64,000 bases of DNA from an uncultured Acidimicrobiaceae bacterium (lineage in GTDB: Bacteria; Actinomycetota; Acidimicrobiia; Acidimicrobiales; SZUA-35): positions 62,001 to 126,000 of the forward strand of contig CAMYLA010000004.1 of the NCBI GenBank assembly GCA_947259095.1. The letters run 5' to 3'. The notes under the pieces are model-generated. The model was not told the origin of the DNA. It saw nothing but the letters and a program-made list of their open reading frames with translations, and made no database searches. The translations under genes were made by a program, and so were the position numbers. Positions 62,259-64,000 of this stretch are shown one piece after another. The stretch's first letter is position 1. Each line of letters begins with the position of its first letter.

Positions 62259-62906
62259 ATGGAGCCTGTGAAACTCGAAGTCTGGTCGGACTATCTCTGA
62301 CCGTGGTGCTACGTCGGGACCGTGCGTCTCGAACAGGTCGTCGAGGAGTACGGCGATGACGTCGAGCTGATCTGGCGCAGCTTCATGCTGCGCCCGGAGC
62401 CCGAGGAGCGCTCGGCCGAGAAGTTCGCCGAGTACACCCGCTCCTGGGAACGACCGGCCTCAATGGAACCAACGGTGACGTTCCGAACCTGGTCGACCGA
62501 CAATGCTCCTCCCAGTCACAGCATGCCTTCGGCGGTGGCGGGCAAGGTGGCGGCCCGATTCGGCCCCGAGCGCTATCGAGCCTTCCATCGCCGGGCCATG
62601 GAGGCCTACTTCACCGAGAACCGCACCATCTCGGACCGGTCGGTCCTGCTCGACCTGGCCGAGGAGGCGGGCATCGACCGTGAGGCGTTCGATCAGCGGT
62701 GGCAGGAGGAGGGCGAGGCGCTGCTGGCCGAGGTGGTGGCCGAGCACAACGAGGCGGTCGGCGCCGGGATCAACGCCGTCCCGTCCCTGGTGGTCGGCGA
62801 GAAGTACCTGGTGGCCGGGGCGGTCGACGTGGCCGACTATCGCCGGGTCATCGACACCTACCGCTCCGAAACAGCCACCGAGCCCGGGCCCGACGCCGGT
62901 TCCTGA
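62259..62906 (+). CDS. DsbA/FrnE-family oxidoreductase with in-frame TGA at the active site (candidate selenoprotein)
   Basis: From ATG 62259 (GGAAAGG upstream) the frame reads 'MEPVKLEVWSDYL', then TGA 62298-62300, then 'PWCYVGTVRLEQVVEEYGDD' and continues without a stop to 62904-62906, 215 residues in all. The DsbA/FrnE family has WSDY.CPWC at this place, so TGA occupies exactly the first Cys of CxxC. The rest is a normal FrnE protein with its helical insert and the cis-Pro loop 'INAVPSLVVGEKYLVAGAV'. I infer selenocysteine (U-P-W-C). Alternatives are a point nonsense mutation or sequencing error, but chance placement on the catalytic codon is unlikely. No sel genes are in the window. Confidence 0.75.
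62311..62327 (+). promoter_or_regulatory. Putative bacterial SECIS hairpin downstream of the in-frame TGA
   Basis: ACGTCG pairs with CGTGCGT (six pairs including one GT, with one T bulged), closing the tetraloop GGAC. The loop starts 16 bases after the TGA, and its first two bases are G, which fits bacterial SECIS rules (apical loop about 16-37 bases downstream, G in the first two loop positions). A second hairpin, CTCGA/TCGAG at 62328-62345, has AGGTC in its loop, like the E. coli fdhF element, but is further from the TGA. Confidence 0.45.
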
Positions 62907-62981
62907 CCGCCTGGCGCGGCCGCTGACCCGCCCGCTGATCCCGACGTTGCCGGCCGGGGCGGTAGCGGCCTCCAGGCTCCT

Positions 62982-63001
62982 GGCCCCGGGTCGCCGGGGC
63001 C
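62982..63001. terminator. Bidirectional hairpin between the DsbA-like and F420-type genes
   Basis: GGCCCCGG-GTCG-CCGGGGCC is a perfect eight-base-pair stem with a tetraloop in the 98-base gap between two convergent genes. No T tract is present. It is the strongest hairpin in the right end of the window. Confidence 0.5.
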
Positions 63002-63004
63002 GGT

Positions 63005-63460
63005 TCAGCCGGCCAGGGGTTTCCGGTCGATGACCACGACCGGGATGGTTCGATCGGTCTGGGTCACGTAGTCGCCGAACCGGGGCATGGCGGCGATCCG
63101 CTGGTCCAGGAGCCTCGTCCGCTCCGGCTCGGGGGCCACCCTGGCGGTGGCCTCGAACCGCTCGGTGCCGACCTCGATCACCACCTCGGGGTTGGCCACC
63201 AGGTTGTGGTACCAGTCGGGGTGACGGTCGTCGCCGGCGCGCGAGGCGATCAACACGATGCGATCGCCATCGGTGGTGTAGGTCAGTGGTGACGTCCGCT
63301 CCTGCCCGGAGCGGGCCCCGATCGTGGTCAGCAGCACCATCGGGTTGCCCTCCCAGCGCCCGCCGCAGCGCCCACCGTTTGCCCGGAACTCGGGGATGAC
63401 CCCGCGGTTCAGTGTGAGCCACTGGTCGTCGGTCAACCTCGGTTGCGAATCGTCGGCCAT
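63005..63460 (-). CDS. F420-dependent nitroreductase-family (Ddn-like) protein
   Basis: The 151-residue split-barrel protein belongs to the deazaflavin-dependent nitroreductase family. It has 'GRWEGNPMVLLTTIGARSGQERTSPLTYTTDGDRIVLIASRAGDDRHPDWYHNLVANPEVVIEV', in which 'RSG..R..PL' and 'HP.WY.NL.ANP' are family hallmarks for binding F420. These enzymes reduce quinones or enones with F420H2 in actinobacteria. The ATG at 63460 is separated from the MOSC gene by two bases, so the two are co-transcribed. Confidence 0.88.
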   Translation of the reverse strand: MADDSQPRLTDDQWLTLNRGVIPEFRANGGRCGGRWEGNPMVLLTTIGARSGQERTSPLTYTTDGDRIVLIASRAGDDRHPDWYHNLVANPEVVIEVGTERFEATARVAPEPERTRLLDQRIAAMPRFGDYVTQTDRTIPVVVIDRKPLAG

Positions 63461-63462
63461 GA

Positions 63463-64000
63463 CTAGTGGACCACCACATCGTCACCGACGGTCAGCGTGC
63501 CGGTGTTGAGCACCACCGCACCGATCCCGAGGTGGTTGTCGTGGTCCCGGGCGATGGTCTTGAGCACCTCGAGATCGCGCTCGACGGCCGGCTGGTCACC
63601 GAGCGGCGGCTGGGGCCGGGTGGTCATCACGCAGCGGTCGATCTGTTTCAGGACGTCGAGGTCGACGCTGCCGATCTCGATCCGGTGACCGACCAGCTCG
63701 GCGTCGCCGGAACCGTCGAGGATCACGTTGGTCCGGAATCGCCGCCGATCCCAGGGCCCGAAGGCCTCGAGGCCGGCCAGCGAGATCCTGGTCTTGGTCG
63801 AGTCGTGGAACGAACCGGCCGGGCCGCTCCACTGGACCCAGCTGCCGGTGTCGGTCTCGTCGAGCTGGATCTCGTAGGTCCCGGCCGCCTCGGCCTCGGC
63901 TCGGCGCAACTCGACCGGCCGCCCGATCCAGGCCGACAAGGTGGCGTCATCGGTGGCCTCGGTCCCGTCCGGGAGGGTGATCGCCACCTCTCCGTCGTCG
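63463..64000 (-). CDS. MOSC domain protein (N-terminus beyond the window)
   Basis: The frame is open to the right edge ('DDGEVAITLPDGTEAT'), so the protein starts outside the window. At least 179 residues are seen. The N-terminal MOSC beta-barrel leads into a MOSC core with 'FGPWDRRRFRTNVIL', 'ELVGHRIEIGSVDLDVLKQIDRCVMTTRPQPPLG' and 'DHDNHLGIGAVVLNTGTLTVGDDV'. The Cys in 'DRCVMTT' is the conserved residue thought to carry sulfur for molybdenum cofactor-type chemistry. Related mARC-like proteins reduce N-hydroxylated compounds. Confidence 0.85.
   Translation of the reverse strand, partial: DDGEVAITLPDGTEATDDATLSAWIGRPVELRRAEAEAAGTYEIQLDETDTGSWVQWSGPAGSFHDSTKTRISLAGLEAFGPWDRRRFRTNVILDGSGDAELVGHRIEIGSVDLDVLKQIDRCVMTTRPQPPLGDQPAVERDLEVLKTIARDHDNHLGIGAVVLNTGTLTVGDDVVVH

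Overview
The window is a stretch of a high-GC, gene-dense chromosome with no prophage, no complete insertion sequence, no CRISPR array and no RNA gene that I could recognise. Gene content points to an actinobacterium (Actinomycetota), most likely of the Acidimicrobiia type: a GuaB3-type IMP dehydrogenase homolog in front of guaA, a monoderm-style Tad/Flp pilus locus with a LysM plus BTAD membrane regulator and no secretin, a type-B succinate dehydrogenase, an F420-type nitroreductase and many GTG starts. The taxonomic call is inference from gene families, not from a marker gene.

Layout. 1-3.8 kb: the end of an acyl-CoA dehydrogenase-like gene, two hypothetical genes, an AlkX/YcaQ-type DNA glycosylase and a pirin. 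3.9-6.6 kb: purine genes guaB3 (broken) and guaA. 6.6-12.6 kb: envelope and secreted proteins (lipoprotein, DUF1996 protein, DUF368/PopT lipid-carrier flippase, degenerate acyltransferase, TPR protein), all on the minus strand. 12.7-17.4 kb: PcrA/UvrD helicase, a K+ channel, a metallophosphodiesterase and a Rieske-like membrane protein. 17.6-23.5 kb: sucC-sucD, an amidase, purH and folD. 23.5-24.7 kb: a decayed stretch with a truncated phosphotransferase, a membrane ORF and short repeats.

24.7-38.6 kb holds a complete Tad pilus locus (cpaB, tadZ-like, cpaF, tadB, tadC, flp, two tadE, tadG-like). It is followed by a 1171-residue LysM/BTAD transmembrane protein, an FHA-like/HTH protein, a prepilin peptidase, a zinc-ribbon FHA protein and a membrane Ser/Thr kinase, which look like the control layer for pilus or envelope assembly. 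38.7-42.5 kb: a pair of ABC exporter half-transporters, the second broken. 42.7-50 kb: mdh, a Nei/Fpg glycosylase, acyl-CoA dehydrogenase, an SCP2 protein and two dynamin-like GTPases. 51.6-55.1 kb: sdhCAB. 55.4-61 kb: a probably inactive GH2-like protein, a MoxR-like ATPase and a CHASE-GGDEF diguanylate cyclase. 61-64 kb: a zinc alcohol dehydrogenase, a DsbA/FrnE-family gene with an in-frame TGA exactly where the first active-site cysteine belongs (a candidate selenoprotein), an F420-type nitroreductase and a partial MOSC protein.

Three themes stand out. First, the candidate selenocysteine oxidoreductase at 62.26 kb, with a plausible bacterial SECIS hairpin just after the TGA. Second, a recurring promoter arrangement: a TANNNT box six or seven bases before an ATG or GTG, implying leaderless transcripts for at least eight genes. 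Third, three otherwise healthy genes (guaB3, the second ABC half-transporter and the phosphotransferase) carry deletion-like junctions, either real decay or assembly errors.
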